The notes beneath the pieces are model-generated. The model did no database searches. It was not told the DNA's origin and saw only the letters and a list, made by a program, of their open reading frames with translations. The position numbers and the translations under genes are program-made. Of a stretch of 64,000 nucleotides of DNA, positions 1 to 12,853 are shown piece by piece. Position 1 is the first letter of the stretch. Each line of letters starts with the position of its first letter. The DNA lies in assembly GCA_947650285.1 (NCBI GenBank), contig CANTFL010000980.1:90102-154101 (forward strand). Direction: 5' to 3'. This stretch comes from Hyaloperonospora brassicae (taxonomy: Eukaryota > Oomycota > Peronosporomycetes > Peronosporales > Peronosporaceae).

Positions 1-3000
1 AGGGTTGAGAGCTCAACCGACCGGTACTGCCGCAAATACTACCCTAATATCATAACGAGGTATACGAAGGTGGTGGAAATGATAAAGGATCACCACTTAT
101 CTCTTTCTGTGTTCGTTGTCGGAGCCAGAGAATCAGCTGCGAGTACGAATTTTTTGTTCCGTATGAGTATCCCTCACCCGTTGGTTCTTAATTATCACCG
201 TCGGAGACACGTAAGCGGGTACATTTCTCTTGCACCGACGATCACCATATAAAAGGTACCAGAGTACACAAATAAATATAAACGGCTGCTCATGCGAGCC
301 AAAGAAAACAGCTACGAACGCTGCCAGCTTATCGATTTCGCTATTGATGGTCACATTGATCGCGAAATTTAGCCATATCTTTGGCTATTTCTGAATCCAC
401 AATGACCACCTTCAGCTGCGACGTCGTGTCCGCGCGCTGACACAACAACCGGAGACTATGTACAAAGAGCTTTGCAGGCACTAGTCGCTATATCTCATCA
501 CGTCTGGTAGTCTGAATTCTCATTTAAGCTACTCGCAAGTCTGGAAGTACAATTGCTGGTCTACCGGTCTGACCGGTAGACCCACGACAGCGATATGTCT
601 GTACATGCACTTACTTTGCAGCAAGGTGACGTCTAAGTCTCTTATATTGGCTCGGTCGCATGATAGGTAGCCTCATCACTGAAGTTGGCCTATTTGGACT
701 ATCGCCGCTCGTTGATGAAGTTTCGACTGTCTAAACTACACAATTTTATCTATGCTGCTGGTGATATATTTAGAATTCGTGATCCTTGCCTTAAGTTCAA
801 GTATAGTTGCACCTGCTGTGCGGGTGCTGGTTCTTTTTGCCCACGAAATTGTGGCTCCCACATAAGGTGACGCGGCGAAGTCGTCCTCTCATATTCTGAT
901 TAAACACCACCTGCAACTTCTTTGACAATAACGACTTCAAAATCGCCTTCTATCAATCGGACAGTCATCACGTGGAATGGAGGGCGGTTGAGCTTCTTCC
1001 AACCCAAAATAATACGAGCGAATCGTGGAATCTCATTTTTTACTAAAGGCTCCTCATGGCATATCCTGACAAGGCATTTTACTTCTAACAATCTTGCGGG
1101 TGAGGAAGCCTTCGATAGGCATACGTTGCTGTCATAATGGATTAGAAATGACATATCACGGCCTTATAGTCTCTATCCGGAGCATTAGTGCATTATGTAT
1201 ACCACACAAACCGTGTGCTGGCTATAAAACTGTAAAATCCAGATGGATGTCGGTATCGCGCATTTTCCCTATCTGCAACCGTTCACCAAATTGGTGCAGT
1301 AGAAAACCCGTGTCCAAGGCTTCGAGAAATACAGATAGCTAAGCTTAAGTAATCATGTATTTGCGATGATCGCTGGGACGTCGGCCACCCGACCCTATCG
1401 TTCTGTAGCGTTGAGCTGTCCCGTATCGAGGGTGTGTCAAATTTCTCAAAACCTCGTTATCAAAGAGAACATATCCCAAGATTTAACATATTATGGACCA
1501 CGCGTACGATCGCAGTCTCATAACATAATCTGGTCCTCAACAATATATACAATCCGACGCTCATATCCGATTGTAAAGACTTCTACATATCCCTCTCCCG
1601 TTAGAATTTCCCAAGCAAAAGATCTATTTTAAATGCGACTTCAAGCGTGTTCAAAACCCTCTACTCGATCGGATTGGTAATCATCGCTCATGTAGACCTG
1701 AATGCACATATGTGGAAGCCCTTGATAACGGCATCTTTTACACTCATGGTCCACCATTGAAGAAGTACATGCTTACCACCGACAAGTTTGCCTCGAAATG
1801 GTCACATTCTACAGCGTCGTGCACAGGTAATGTCTCTTGTCAGCTTTACAAAGTGCATTGCAAGACTTTGTATCGGTGCCGACATACCGCTTTCTTTCTC
1901 CCGCCGGTGGTGGCGGGCTGGTGCTGCAACTTAATAAGGCTGAAGCTCTCCAAGCCGTTACCGACGTACTCCATCACAAAGCTGCAGGTCCGCACTTTGT
2001 CAAAAACTACTTTTACAAAGACACGCCTGTTTTACTAGCTCCTACGCTGGCGCACGTAAGAAATAAAACCCTGCGCTGCTCACACATGCAGTCTTTCTTT
2101 GCCGAGAGACTGGTAATATACTTCGATAATAGGGAGGTCCGCCAGACGCACTTATCCATATTCCGATCCAGTTTTTGCAAATAAATTACACAGCTTTTGC
2201 GAAAGTGCTAGCCTCTCCAATGCACCGAGCGTTCGCCCGTCGTCATTACAGAGCCGCAAAAACGTTTTGAAAAGGGTTGTCGAATGATCAACTGGTCATG
2301 CTGAATAATTCCAAGCTTGCTTCCATGTATGAGACGTCATGTCTACCGTCAGGATATAGCCGCTATTTTCTCATTTATATCTCCTAGGGCGTATGTCACT
2401 GTGGATAGCATTATCGAGAATATATTTACAAGGCCTGACGGTGCTTTTACGACAATTAACATTTGTTCAGCTCATTACATGATGCATATGGGAACGACCG
2501 CATAGATTCATGGTGAAAATACATATTTTAACACAATTTCCAGACCGATGGAATTAGTCAAGGGTGTGCACTCGTACTCCTTCTTTTTAAAGCCGGTGCA
2601 ACAAGAGTTTCTATACACTAGCACCCGATACCCATAATATTGTGGTGTTCAGAGCTAAATGGAAGGCTCACTTCCTCTCGGGCGCTCGTGGACGAGCTCA
2701 CCTTATCCTCGGAACATGCGCCTCAAATGCCAACTGCGCTGCGACTAGCCCAATGGTCAATTAATATTTTAACACTCAGCCTGCTCCGATTAAATAAGTG
2801 TTTATCAGCACAGCAACCTAATTCAACGCTGAAAAAGCACATATCTTTTACAGCACGGTTTGGCGACGTATTATATCTGCCATGGCATGGGCTCAGGCAC
2901 GTTGCTATTAACAACCTGGACGCTTTGTATTGCGAAACTCCGCGGGTGGCTTCTTACTGCCGCCGAAATTACAACTCGTGTGCAAAATCGTGCTCCAATT

Positions 3001-4452
3001 CCAAAGTGACTATTCTTCCATCTAATATATTAATTGCGGCATTCATTGATGCTTCGGACAGAAAGAAATCGAAAATCCGACAGAAATACCGTCATGTTGT
3101 TTGTCTCACGCTTACAATCCGACCGTCCGTCGGCAGAAAACAAACTCGGTTATCTTGTTCACATCACAGCAGGCGCGTAAAATTATTCTTGTTTCTTTTT
3201 CGTTCGATTTCGCGATTAAAACTCAAAGGACGAAACACGTGTTGCGGTGGCTTGATCAAAAATTTGAAAAATATGATTCGCATTGGCAGTGTTGATATAT
3301 ATTTCGGTGTGTAAACTTCGACTAAAATCCCAAAGCTGCACCCGCTTACTCCAGCAGAGTCCTTCAGAGGCCGAGGTAAGTGCCGGTCTCGTCTGGTGCA
3401 GGATCTGTAACAGCCATTGCAGTTCTTCTTCAAACAAGCGTGTCGTTGGTCCAGGTCTGCGGCAACATGCACACTTAAAAGGGGCGCGCATTCGGTAGTA
3501 CGATAACGACGGATTCTTATTCTACCATCACACGTCTACAGAATGTCCTGTCGATCTCGATCCACTAACAACATAGATTTATACTTTCTGGGACCGCTTT
3601 CACTGGGATGGCAATACATGGATTTATGGGTCTGACAACAAGACCCTGAAGCGGGCCAAAAATGACCACACATACTCTTGATCTATCCGAAGTCTTTCCA
3701 TACAACGTACATGTCCGACCACATGCATTTGTTTATGACTTTTTAATGCTCAGTGGTACATCCTGTCTGAACTTTTATATCAACATTACAGAGATGAGCG
3801 ACTCAATTCTGCTCGCGTCATCCTACCTCGCTGTGGGGGTAAAAAATAGTTGAGTGTAAGCTTGACTTACGTCACTCGCCCTCATTTTGGCACGTTTATC
3901 AGCGGGCACACATTTCGTTTAGTTTGATTGTCGAGTCATGCCGAAAACTTGCTACGTCCAGTTCTTCTGCAAATCGCCTTCGTAAATGTGCCAATGACAT
4001 CCAGTCGATACTCGAATGTAAGTTGCCTGAGTTACGCAGTCTTTTTGAGCTAAAGTAAGTTGTATACACAGAGAAACTGCAACATCGCACTTTCTCCCTC
4101 TGGAACGTACAATACTTCATCGCTTTTATGGATTGCACCAAAGACGGTGGCCAATGCCAATGTGTCGATGACACCCATGCGGCAAGTGTGGTGAAGCGTC
4201 AAATAAAAATTGCGATATAAGAAGGGATCGCGCTCCAGTTGCATCCGAGCTGGCAGACGGTTGGCAACGCTGGTCCCACAACTGATCGGATCACGTACGA
4301 TGGACGATTAGACAGAACCGGACATCAGATCGGACAGGATGGGACGTGCGATATCGGGCCAAAGCACGACGGGCGTAGGGTACGAGTTATGGAGATGGGA
4401 TTATTGTCATGGGGGCGATTACACTAGCGATCAGTCGATCAAGAATGAAACC
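1..4452. other. Gene-poor region, no supported gene
   Basis: No reading frame here has a recognisable domain. The open stretches are short, occur on both strands and often begin at non-ATG codons; the longest, 2640-3314 on the plus strand, starts at TTG and shows no family motif or compositional sign of a gene. The sequence is moderately AT-rich and lacks the GC-rich codon pattern of the gene island starting at 10.57 kb. It is most simply old, heavily mutated repeat DNA, but I could not assign a repeat family. Confidence 0.5.
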
Positions 4453-4656
4453 GCGATCAGCAAGGCGATCACGATCAGGAAGATGATCGAGATCGTGATC
4501 ATTGACCAGGTATGTGATCGCGCTCAGGTTGATGTGGACCACACTATGTCTTTCGCGATCAGCAAGGCTATCACGATCAGGGAGGTGATCGAGATCGTGA
4601 TCAATGATGAGGTATTTGATCGCGATCAGGTTATGGTAGGTTATACCTTACTATAG
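4453..4656. repeat. 102-bp tandem repeat, two copies, GATC-rich
   Basis: Two adjacent copies begin at 4453 and 4555, both with GCGATCAGCAAGGC or its GCGATCAGCAAGGCT variant. Similarity is strong over about the first 80 bases and fades after that. Copy 1 contains the inverted pair GATCACGATC (4467-4476) and GATCGTGATC (4491-4500), which could form a 10-bp hairpin; copy 2 keeps all but one base of the left arm. A similar GATC-rich texture recurs near 60.9-61.3 kb, in the gag-proximal part of the gypsy relic. Confidence 0.8.
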
Positions 4657-7600
4657 GCGACCAGAAAGGCGACTGTCATCAGACAAGTAGATCAGGTGTG
4701 CGTCACGCTAGTACAAGATTGATAACTATTAGCGGGAACGACGCGTGGCCTGCGATGTTTAGTAAATGGAGATAGAGATAGGGTTGTTGGGTTGGGTTGG
4801 ATTACATTAAACATAATTCATTTTGCTTCAAAGTACACGTGTCGAATTCTCCACCGGGTGGATCATTGGCCACCCGACGTCAAGAAAAGTTACATACTTT
4901 AATCAGTGATATCCCTGGATTGTTTGACCAGGGATCGAGAACTCTCAAACAACACCCTAACTGCGACTGGACGCACGAAACCCTTTGTAGTTAAAAATAC
5001 AAGATCGCTAGACGGCTCAAGTGGTCAGAAGGCTCGCAAATCAATGTCTACATTTGGACAAGGCGATCTGTTACATATCAGGGTGACTCATATCGAGCAC
5101 CCTACAAGTATACAAGTGATCCCGTGAAAAATTCCACAAGATCACGTCAACTCCGATCGCGGTGTGAAGATTTCCACACTGAGATCAAACCTCGACCCCA
5201 TCTCAAACGCGGTCAAGTTTTCCATTGACATGAGTTCACTTGGAAGAGTGCAACCGGCCCCACCGATGGGTACACAAGGTGAGAAAGGCTATTAAGAACA
5301 CGGTATCAGATAATCTCCTCCGTTATTCGGTCGTCCGGGAGCCAGTGAAGAGTTGGGATCGACTCCTCAAAAGAGGGATCACCACTCCACCACACAAGCG
5401 CATCAGGTCTATAAATACCGTCTGCACCCAGCCTTCCAGGTCTGAATGCGCGTCTGCGGCGCGTAGGTGATCAAGGAAAAATGACAATCTGCTTGATTGA
5501 ATTAAAAGTCATTCTCCGTATAAAATTAAGCCAACGGAGCAACAGCGTATGAGGAGTGAACTTGTCATCGTCTCGCGGTCAAGTAGCTGGATGTATGCCA
5601 TTATGGTCTCACGGTGGACAATAGCTGCTAAAAGTTGCTGCAGCACAAGAGATACAAAAAGACGGCAGAGGACATTTTCTGAAACTGCCACACTGCATAA
5701 GTTGTCCGAAGTCAATGTATCAGCCATTTTACTGGAGAGTGTGCGACTTGCCCAGTCTTTTCGAACTTTTTTAGTCACTGCGCCAATCGCATCACTTCTC
5801 AAACTACACTTCGGTTAATTCTTATGTTGCACAAATCTTTTCAAGGTGATTGTGACGTCGCCATCAAAGAATTTGAACGCATCTGATTCATCCTTATGTT
5901 CGTCGGTCAGTAGCATTAATGGAGAGAGAGAAATGCAGCATTTTTCAGTGGATTCTTGGCTTATTTACAAGATAATGTAGCTACTTACTAGAAACGCGGT
6001 CTTTGGTAGCTGGAGACCATTTCAATACCTAGCATCGAGCTGCGGCTACCGCTGTCCGTGTATCCCGGCTTCATGCTTGCCTTACATTGTAGCTAAAGCC
6101 ACGAGAAAAACAACCATACGTTGGAGTCGATCACGATCCGCTGCCGCGACCATCGCTAATATCCTGGCGTAGAAGTTTTCAGGCATCTGGCACACTTACA
6201 ACATGTAAATAGATGACCATGAAGCTCCAATTCCACACCATGAGCCAGAGTAGTTACAGAATGATATTTTTGATTGTCATCCAGGTCGAGTGCGGTGGAT
6301 CTTCTTTGCTTAGCAATTAGTACTAAGAAGGGATCATACAGCATACTTCTACGTGATAATCAGAGTACTCGCCACATAAGTCGATGAATTTGGACTACTT
6401 TGTGAGCTCAACAACACCTTTATACTTCTCCCTTACAATTTTAGACGTAGCTTTCGCCAGTTTATATCTCAGTACCACATCTCCAGTTGACTCGCTGATT
6501 ACAGAAAAGTTCCATCCTCACGATTTTGTGACCTCACATCAACGGGAGACCGCCAAAGCTTTATATCATCTAGAATTTATCGGAAGCAGTATTGGCTTAA
6601 ATCGAAATACAATGTTTTTATCGGCTAAGGCTCAACATCTCTTTACTCGATATTATCTATGGAGTGGGTTATAATTGCTAACACGACAGTCGACAGACTA
6701 AACTCCTTATTTCTATGGTAGCTAATGTTGCCATCTCATGATTACTAAACTTCTTGGTGATACTAGGTGGAACCGCAACAAGATATGTCACGTGAGGTTC
6801 GATGTCAGGCATCATCTGGACCACCAAAATACTTACCGTGATACTATATGTGTGTCTTAGACTTAGTAATCTCTGTATTGCGTTGTTTTATCGCTTGTCA
6901 CTACATTCCTTACACATGTGTCGCTATCTATCCTTCTCCTAATGACATATGCATGTTCAAATGAAATGGAAAGCCCGTCTTCTGCCACTCTCGACGCGTC
7001 CGCCTCGTGTAAGTCGACCGCTCTAGTCAGCCTCGCGAGAATCCTCTCGGCTAGCAAGCAATGTTAGTAAGCACCAATTAGCGATCAATTTATATAGATT
7101 ATTTGGCAACAAAGTAATAAGCGGGATACAAATTGGTGATAAATAACCCACAAAAAACAATTCAGCGGAAGCTCACTTACTTTATTACCCACCTTAGGCA
7201 CTTCTACGTCGTTTGTGCCGATGCACCACAGTATCTTCGATCTTCCGACATGTGTTGGATTGATTTTACAAGTTGTAGTTGCTGCTATAAACTGCCTCTT
7301 CAGAAGTTCACCGTCATCCTTATTGTAGGGCTCTTCGCGCAACAAAAATGAGGCAATTTACTATTGTTTGATGGACATGGCACTAAATGCCTTGCATTTG
7401 AATTGGGCGCAGGGTGGCATGTTTGGTGTCACATCGGTCCGTGCGGGGATAAGATATACTGCACTACTAAGCTCAGCATTACACATTGGCTATGTGATGG
7501 TGACACATTCATCGTCGTAAGTGTAGATTGTCTTTATGTTCATAGATCAGTCGGTTGCATCGCCCCTAGTACCCCCCACCGTCTTGTGACGATCTGCTAA

Positions 7601-8608
7601 ACTTATGCATATTCACACTAACGACGGAACCAGTCCATGGTCCTTATGGGCTGATGAAGGATCGTACTATTTGTAGAGCGACTAAAATTTGCGCGAGGTA
7701 CTATCGTCACATGCATAGTACCCCGACGTTTGTAAGAATAATCGCCAAGTAATCGCATGTAACCTGTAGCACGAAATTAGTTGCTTTAAGCACCTGTGTA
7801 TTTCATTGACTATATATCCGCTTTCCAACCTTTTGATACGACAATGGGATGCCTGGATTCTGTCTTTTGCTTCCTTACTTCTGCACCGCCACGGAGAGTT
7901 TCATACAATATGAGTGTACTTCTAGACGGAACCGGTGCATCTCAATAACCATGATAATAGGTGGGTGACGAATCATGTAGACTGTGACTGTGCGTCATTT
8001 GTCTTACACACAATGCACCTTAGGGTACAATGAGTGCTGAGCGCAACCATAGCTCACGATTACTCTAACTGAGAAAATGTGGTGCGAATTCGAATTTTCG
8101 TCGCGTCGCGGCAGTCATGTTAACTTGAGACGGGCATCAACATCTTCATACGCTCTAAAACACATTGTCAGTGGAGATTTGCATCGACTGCAGAAGCTTT
8201 GACACGTCCTGAAAAATTGGCATGCCACATGTCGCTTTATCCACATCGGCGACGATCGATACGGTATGTTATTACCTAGTTCGACAAACCCTCTGCTTAA
8301 TAAAAGATAGTCATGTTCGACCCCCCTAAACACGCTAATACCGAATATCAACAGGAGCTTCTGTCGATGCAACCGCGCCGATCGACCGGCAGAACCTTTT
8401 GTGCTGCTACCACACGACGTCTACCGGTGAACGCATCTCAGCCTTAACTAGGCATATGTCAGGGGTCTGACTTAGACTTGGATGTGCCAAGTGTTAGAGA
8501 TTGTTCAATTCATATATGCACTGCCCTCCTTGGCGTCACAAGAGGGACACGTGAAGTTGCGCTATGTGCTGGTCGTATTTCTCGAAACGCTTATTTGGTC
8601 AACGCTCG
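4657..8608. other. Gene-poor region, no supported gene
   Basis: No coding sequence can be supported. The stretch 5001-5030 is nearly identical to the reverse complement of about 61,250-61,280, inside the gypsy relic, so at least part of this region is the same dispersed repeat in the opposite orientation. The remaining open frames are short and show no motif. Homopolymers and stops are spread evenly over all frames. Confidence 0.5.
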
Positions 8609-8720
8609 CTGTCCAATAATGGCTATGTCAAACCCGCTGGGTCAACACTTGCTGGGTCAGCTCTCGCTAAGTCGACACTCGCTGAGTCGATTTGCTAAGT
8701 CAGCTACCGCTGAGTCGAAG
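8609..8720 (+). repeat. Degenerate 15-bp tandem repeat array
   Basis: Units beginning GCTGGGTCA, GCTAAGTCG or GCTGAGTCG follow each other at 8636, 8651, 8666, 8681, 8694 and 8709, with spacing 15, 15, 15, 13 and 15. Weaker copies lie just upstream, from about 8609. The consensus is roughly GCTRRGTCRRCNCTC. The array overlaps a short open frame that ends at 8753, but I see no reason to call that a gene. Confidence 0.75.
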
Positions 8721-10573
8721 TGCGTCATGAGGTTAGCTATCCATTTTACTTGAGGTACGTAGAGGAGAAGCAGGAGAAAGACGGAGAGCTACACAAGTGG
8801 CTCTTACCAAGATAAGTCAGCAAATGTTTTACATGCTAACGTTCAAAGCGCGTACCTATCTACCTCAGCACCTTACTGCAGACAGACGACACCACTTGGT
8901 AGCATGGCATGTGAGAACTGCATCAAGACTAATGAAGCTGTACAATATAGTGTCCAGTAAGACTACTTTACATACATCCAACTACAACTGTGTATCGCGA
9001 CTACGTGGTCGCCACTCATTGCGCACATCTCGTCTTGATAGATCATATATCGGCTGATGTCGTGGCTTACGTCACACAACGCGCAGTGTTGTCAACTGCC
9101 GCTGAACATTACCTTCGAAGGAAAAGTTGCTGAATGTCTTTGCAACGAAAATGATCGTATGATATTTGCTCAAGTCGAGGTCACGTCATGGACTTACCTT
9201 GTTGCACACAAACTAGCGAAATCGTTCTCGGTGTCTTGGCTGTTGTCGATTATCCTGTCTTCTTTGATACCTTCGTGGTAAGCAGTATCGACGCCAATAC
9301 AGTGTGGGTACCGATCATTTGTCCTTGCGCTGGGATGCTGGTATGTCAGGGTGACTAGAAGACAATTGGAAGCGTGTTCGAACCCGATGCATTCGGTGTG
9401 ACTGCCGGCGTAAGTTTCGACGATCAGCGACAACATCATCCTGTGTGCTAAGATTCGGCAGGCATCGATTAGTGGCAGCAAGTGCCACAGTTTAGGAACG
9501 CCACAGTCAGAACGTGGCAGTGGCCGGTGTACTTCTACAAGGCGTCTGGATGCAGCAAGACATTTCTTCCTTTTGTGTGCCTTCGAACTTGCACTTGTAT
9601 CTTACCGATGTTTGTTGTGTGGTGTTGGCGTGTGCCTTACGTTGTGTTCGCTTGCACGATCAATAGAGTGCGTGCATGCGTGACAGAATGTAGCACTCCC
9701 AGACTTGAGTGTTTGCAAAACGGGTGTGAATAGAAGCACCAGGGATACGAATATGCTGTGATGAAAGGGTGTGAATGAAGGTAAAAGGGTGTATGTGTAT
9801 CAAGGAATGCGTTTGCTCATGCGCGACTGCTAGAATTTATCTTAAAAAATAGGAAGCACTCATGTAGCGGCTTCCGTAAATGAAGATGAGCAATTGCCTG
9901 CAACTCGGTCCCAGGGGGAACGGTGGAACGCAGACGCTTTGTATCGGGCAGTCCTTCTACCCGGAGAAGTTTTACTTAACGCAGACGTTTTGTATCGGAG
10001 CGCAGGCAATCGCATCCTCACTCGCAGCTACGACTACTATCCGTTGCACTGACATGGTAACGTCCATGGAAGTAGCATATCGAAATTCCTGCATCTCGAT
10101 CGAATAAGTGCATAGAAGTTAGGACCTATGAACCTGATCTTGACCTACCCGGCTAGTCAGCCAGTCTGCCACATGAGACGTAGCATGTAGACTTTGCTTT
10201 GCACATCATGCTTAGTCTTCTCTTGGTCAAGGCTGACAAGACTGGTCTTCATCTCGTGGCGCTTTGAACAGTGTGTCTGAGTAGTACCTCAGCTCAGCCA
10301 GTTTGCCGGTTCACGGCAGCATATATGCTCCCTTTGTAAGCAAAAGTCAACCGACAAAGCACTTGTGGAATCAAATTTTCCTTCTTGACGTGCGATGAAC
10401 CAGCTTCTATAGCCAGCACCTACGCATGTACCACAAAACCCGCATCCGTTGATGTTCATGCTGCTGCTGCGGTGCCTCGTGCTCTATCGACCGCTTCCTG
10501 CTCGAGGCAAACTTTTCTCCTCGTTGTGGTCTGCTGGTGCTGCTGCTCCGATTTACAATTCCTACGCCACACT
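8721..10573. other. Gene-poor region left of the gene island
   Basis: No supported gene. It includes a 21-bp direct repeat, AACGCAGACGYTTTGTATCGG, at 9927-9947 and 9978-9998 (one mismatch, spacing 51), and G/T-rich stretches around 9750-9800. The last 200 bases before 10,574 are the 3' flank of the minus-strand FYVE gene and should contain its 3' UTR; no polyadenylation signal stands out. Confidence 0.5.
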
Positions 10574-12853
10574 TTACCCGCGACGCCCTGCCTCCTGTTC
10601 TTTCTGCAACTTTTCCGGATTCACCTCGTCCCACTCGATGTTTATGACGCGGTTGATGAACCTCGACATCTCGCTCTTCTCCGGCTCCTCGTTGCGCTCC
10701 TTGAACACGTTGTAGCACGTCTTGCACACGCGCTTCTGCTCGCGGTTCGCTGCGCCACGACGCGTTCGACCGGGGAAGCCCATCGGGAACCTGTACATCT
10801 CGACTTGCAGTGCCGAACATTCCGCGCAGCAAAGACGGCCGCAGTGCGTGCAGTTGTGCTCGCGGTGGCTAAACTTGAACTTCTGATGGCACAACATGCA
10901 CTCGGAGCGCTCCTTCTTCGTAATGTGCGTCGGTGGAAAGTAAATGTGAGATATCAAGTACCGAACGTCTTTGCGCGGCAGCTTCTCAAACACGCTCTTC
11001 CCCTCAGCGTCCTCCACGTCCATTTTGGCTCCTGCCCGCACGAGCGCACCAGCAATGTGCAAGCGTCCAGTACTGATGGCAGTGTGGATAACGGTATGGC
11101 TGTCGTGCATGTCATTCGGATTAGCGCCGAACTTGAGGAGCATGCGAGGTATGATGATACTGTCATCCTTTGACGTGATCACCGAGATGATCAGTGGCGT
11201 GAACTTGCGGCTGTTTTTCACGTTAGCGCTCGCGCCACTCTCCAAGAGCAGGTGCACCATGGCTGGTGTCTTTGTAGCTGCAAAGTGTAGCGCTGTGTTG
11301 CCCTTGTCGTCCTCGACGTTGACAATGTCTTCGAGCGGCTTGTACTGTTCCAGAATCACCTTGACCAGCGGCACCTTACCGCTCTTCACCGCAAGATGCA
11401 ATCCCGTCTGGCCGTGGTTTGGCTCCCGATTCAGCAGCGCCTCTGGCCCTTCCACACGCAAGTGCTGTACTACGCCGCGGAGGTCACCCTTCGCACACAT
11501 TTCATGTAGTGTGCCAATTGGGTGGCTCTTCATTAGCGGGGCCGTACTATCCATCGTCACGCGCACCGAAGGCCGCGGGGCCTCAGTGTTGCTCCTCGAT
11601 GAGTTCATCGACGAATTCATCGAAGACGCCATGGAACTAGACAAGCTGTCTGACGAATCCACGCGACCGCTTGCGCGAGGAGGTGGTGCGTGGCGGCCCG
11701 CGGACGAGAAATCACTCACGTTATCCACCGCGGCGATGCCCGAAGCCTCTTCTGCATCGGGGAGGATCGGCACAGCATCTCCCCTTGTTTCAACGGAGAA
11801 GTGCCCAAGCATCGCAGCCGTCGAGTCGCTCTTGTCGCGTTGGAGCGCCGGTTCATTGGTTTGCTTACCCTTTTGTGCTGCAAGTAGAGTATCCTCTTTC
11901 TCCTCCCCGTCAACGTCCCAAGCCCCATGACTAGCATCGACATCGAAGCTCCCGTCCCGATACGAGTCATGCGACTCGCCTGATGCCCGCACGGACTCAT
12001 CCTCTGACTCGTCACATCCGAGGTCGTTTTCACCCGACGTGAGGACCAAGCCGTCTACTTCGCAAAGCTCCTCTTCGAACGAAGCCTCTTGGCGAGGTGG
12101 AAACGGCTCGTGCGACTTCACACCTGGCATCGCCGAGTCCAGTTTCCAACCCGAGTACGGGCGCTGTTCGTTCTCGTCGTACGCCAGTTCATCGTCAATG
12201 GCACCTGATTCCCGAGTAGCTGTTGGATTAGACTCGAGTTGCGACACTGACATCTTCTCCGAAGACAAACCCCCAGTGCTCTGCTGCTGCTGGTCTGGAG
12301 AGAACGACGACGACGACGACGTCTCGTGGGGAACAGGTGGCGGTGCGTACTTGTCGGAGCCACGAGCGTGCGAATGCGACGCTGTCAAGTCCACGGGTCC
12401 AGTCGAATCCGGTGCACTGCCACTCGTGATCACGTACGTGCTCTTCCTGGGCACCGAAACCGGTGCATTGGTCTCCACGGGGGAGAGCTTCTTGAACCGC
12501 AGCGTCGCTGGCAAGTCGCAGATCTGCAGGTACGCAACAACGTCGTCCAGATTGACCTTTGTCGTGTCTTTTGTATTGATCGACAACAGAAGATCGCCTG
12601 GCCCGACGTTCTTGATACCAAAGGGAAAGCCCTTCCCCGTCACGCGACTCACGGCGACGCCGCCTTCGCCGCCTTCAATGGTCGTGAGCGCGACGCCCAA
12701 GTCGCCGCCTTCCCAGATCAGCTGATACTCGAGCACTTCGTCCGTGTCCGAGTCCACCACCGACTCGACAAAGCTCCCGACCAAGTCGGCGTACTCGGCC
12801 GCCTGCTCCTGCATCCAGTCCGGCGCGTCGCCCGCGTGGCCATTGTCGCTCAT
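10574..12853 (-). CDS. PDZ-ankyrin-FYVE-type zinc finger protein, 759 aa
   Basis: Probably an endosome or phosphoinositide-linked scaffold protein; the function is inferred from its domains only. Residues about 42-123 form a PDZ-like module (LGVALTTIEGGEGG, then VGPGDLLLSIN). Residues 130-440 are low-complexity, acidic and Ser-rich. Residues about 444-625 carry ankyrin repeats (TGLHLAVKSGK, GNTALHFAA, HTAISTGRLHIAGALVRAGA). Residues 652-716 form a FYVE-type double zinc finger with cysteine pairs C652/C655, C668/C671, C676/C679 and C710/C713 and an RVC motif. The basic patch reads SHREHNC instead of RRHHCR, and no WxxD precedes the finger, so PI3P binding may be altered. The start is the ATG at 12,853; the frame stays open to 12,931 but only from a TTG. 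The gene is intronless. Expansion of FYVE fusion proteins is typical of oomycetes. A closest named homologue was not recognised. Confidence 0.9.
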   Translation of the reverse strand: MSDNGHAGDAPDWMQEQAAEYADLVGSFVESVVDSDTDEVLEYQLIWEGGDLGVALTTIEGGEGGVAVSRVTGKGFPFGIKNVGPGDLLLSINTKDTTKVNLDDVVAYLQICDLPATLRFKKLSPVETNAPVSVPRKSTYVITSGSAPDSTGPVDLTASHSHARGSDKYAPPPVPHETSSSSSFSPDQQQQSTGGLSSEKMSVSQLESNPTATRESGAIDDELAYDENEQRPYSGWKLDSAMPGVKSHEPFPPRQEASFEEELCEVDGLVLTSGENDLGCDESEDESVRASGESHDSYRDGSFDVDASHGAWDVDGEEKEDTLLAAQKGKQTNEPALQRDKSDSTAAMLGHFSVETRGDAVPILPDAEEASGIAAVDNVSDFSSAGRHAPPPRASGRVDSSDSLSSSMASSMNSSMNSSRSNTEAPRPSVRVTMDSTAPLMKSHPIGTLHEMCAKGDLRGVVQHLRVEGPEALLNREPNHGQTGLHLAVKSGKVPLVKVILEQYKPLEDIVNVEDDKGNTALHFAATKTPAMVHLLLESGASANVKNSRKFTPLIISVITSKDDSIIIPRMLLKFGANPNDMHDSHTVIHTAISTGRLHIAGALVRAGAKMDVEDAEGKSVFEKLPRKDVRYLISHIYFPPTHITKKERSECMLCHQKFKFSHREHNCTHCGRLCCAECSALQVEMYRFPMGFPGRTRRGAANREQKRVCKTCYNVFKERNEEPEKSEMSRFINRVINIEWDEVNPEKLQKEQEAGRRG

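Noticed and set aside
2640..3314. 224-codon open frame on the plus strand in the left repeat region
   Set aside because: It begins with TTG, has no domain, no coding-like composition and no splice-consistent extension; a frame of this length can arise by chance in 10 kb of AT-moderate DNA.
4770..4800. GGGTTGTTGGGTTGGGTTGG stretch considered as a telomere-like repeat
   Set aside because: It is too short and irregular, and it does not match the TTTAGGG repeat expected for oomycetes.
10385..11930. Long plus-strand frames opposite the FYVE gene
   Set aside because: Antisense shadows of a GC-rich coding sequence; the minus strand carries clear PDZ, ankyrin and FYVE motifs.
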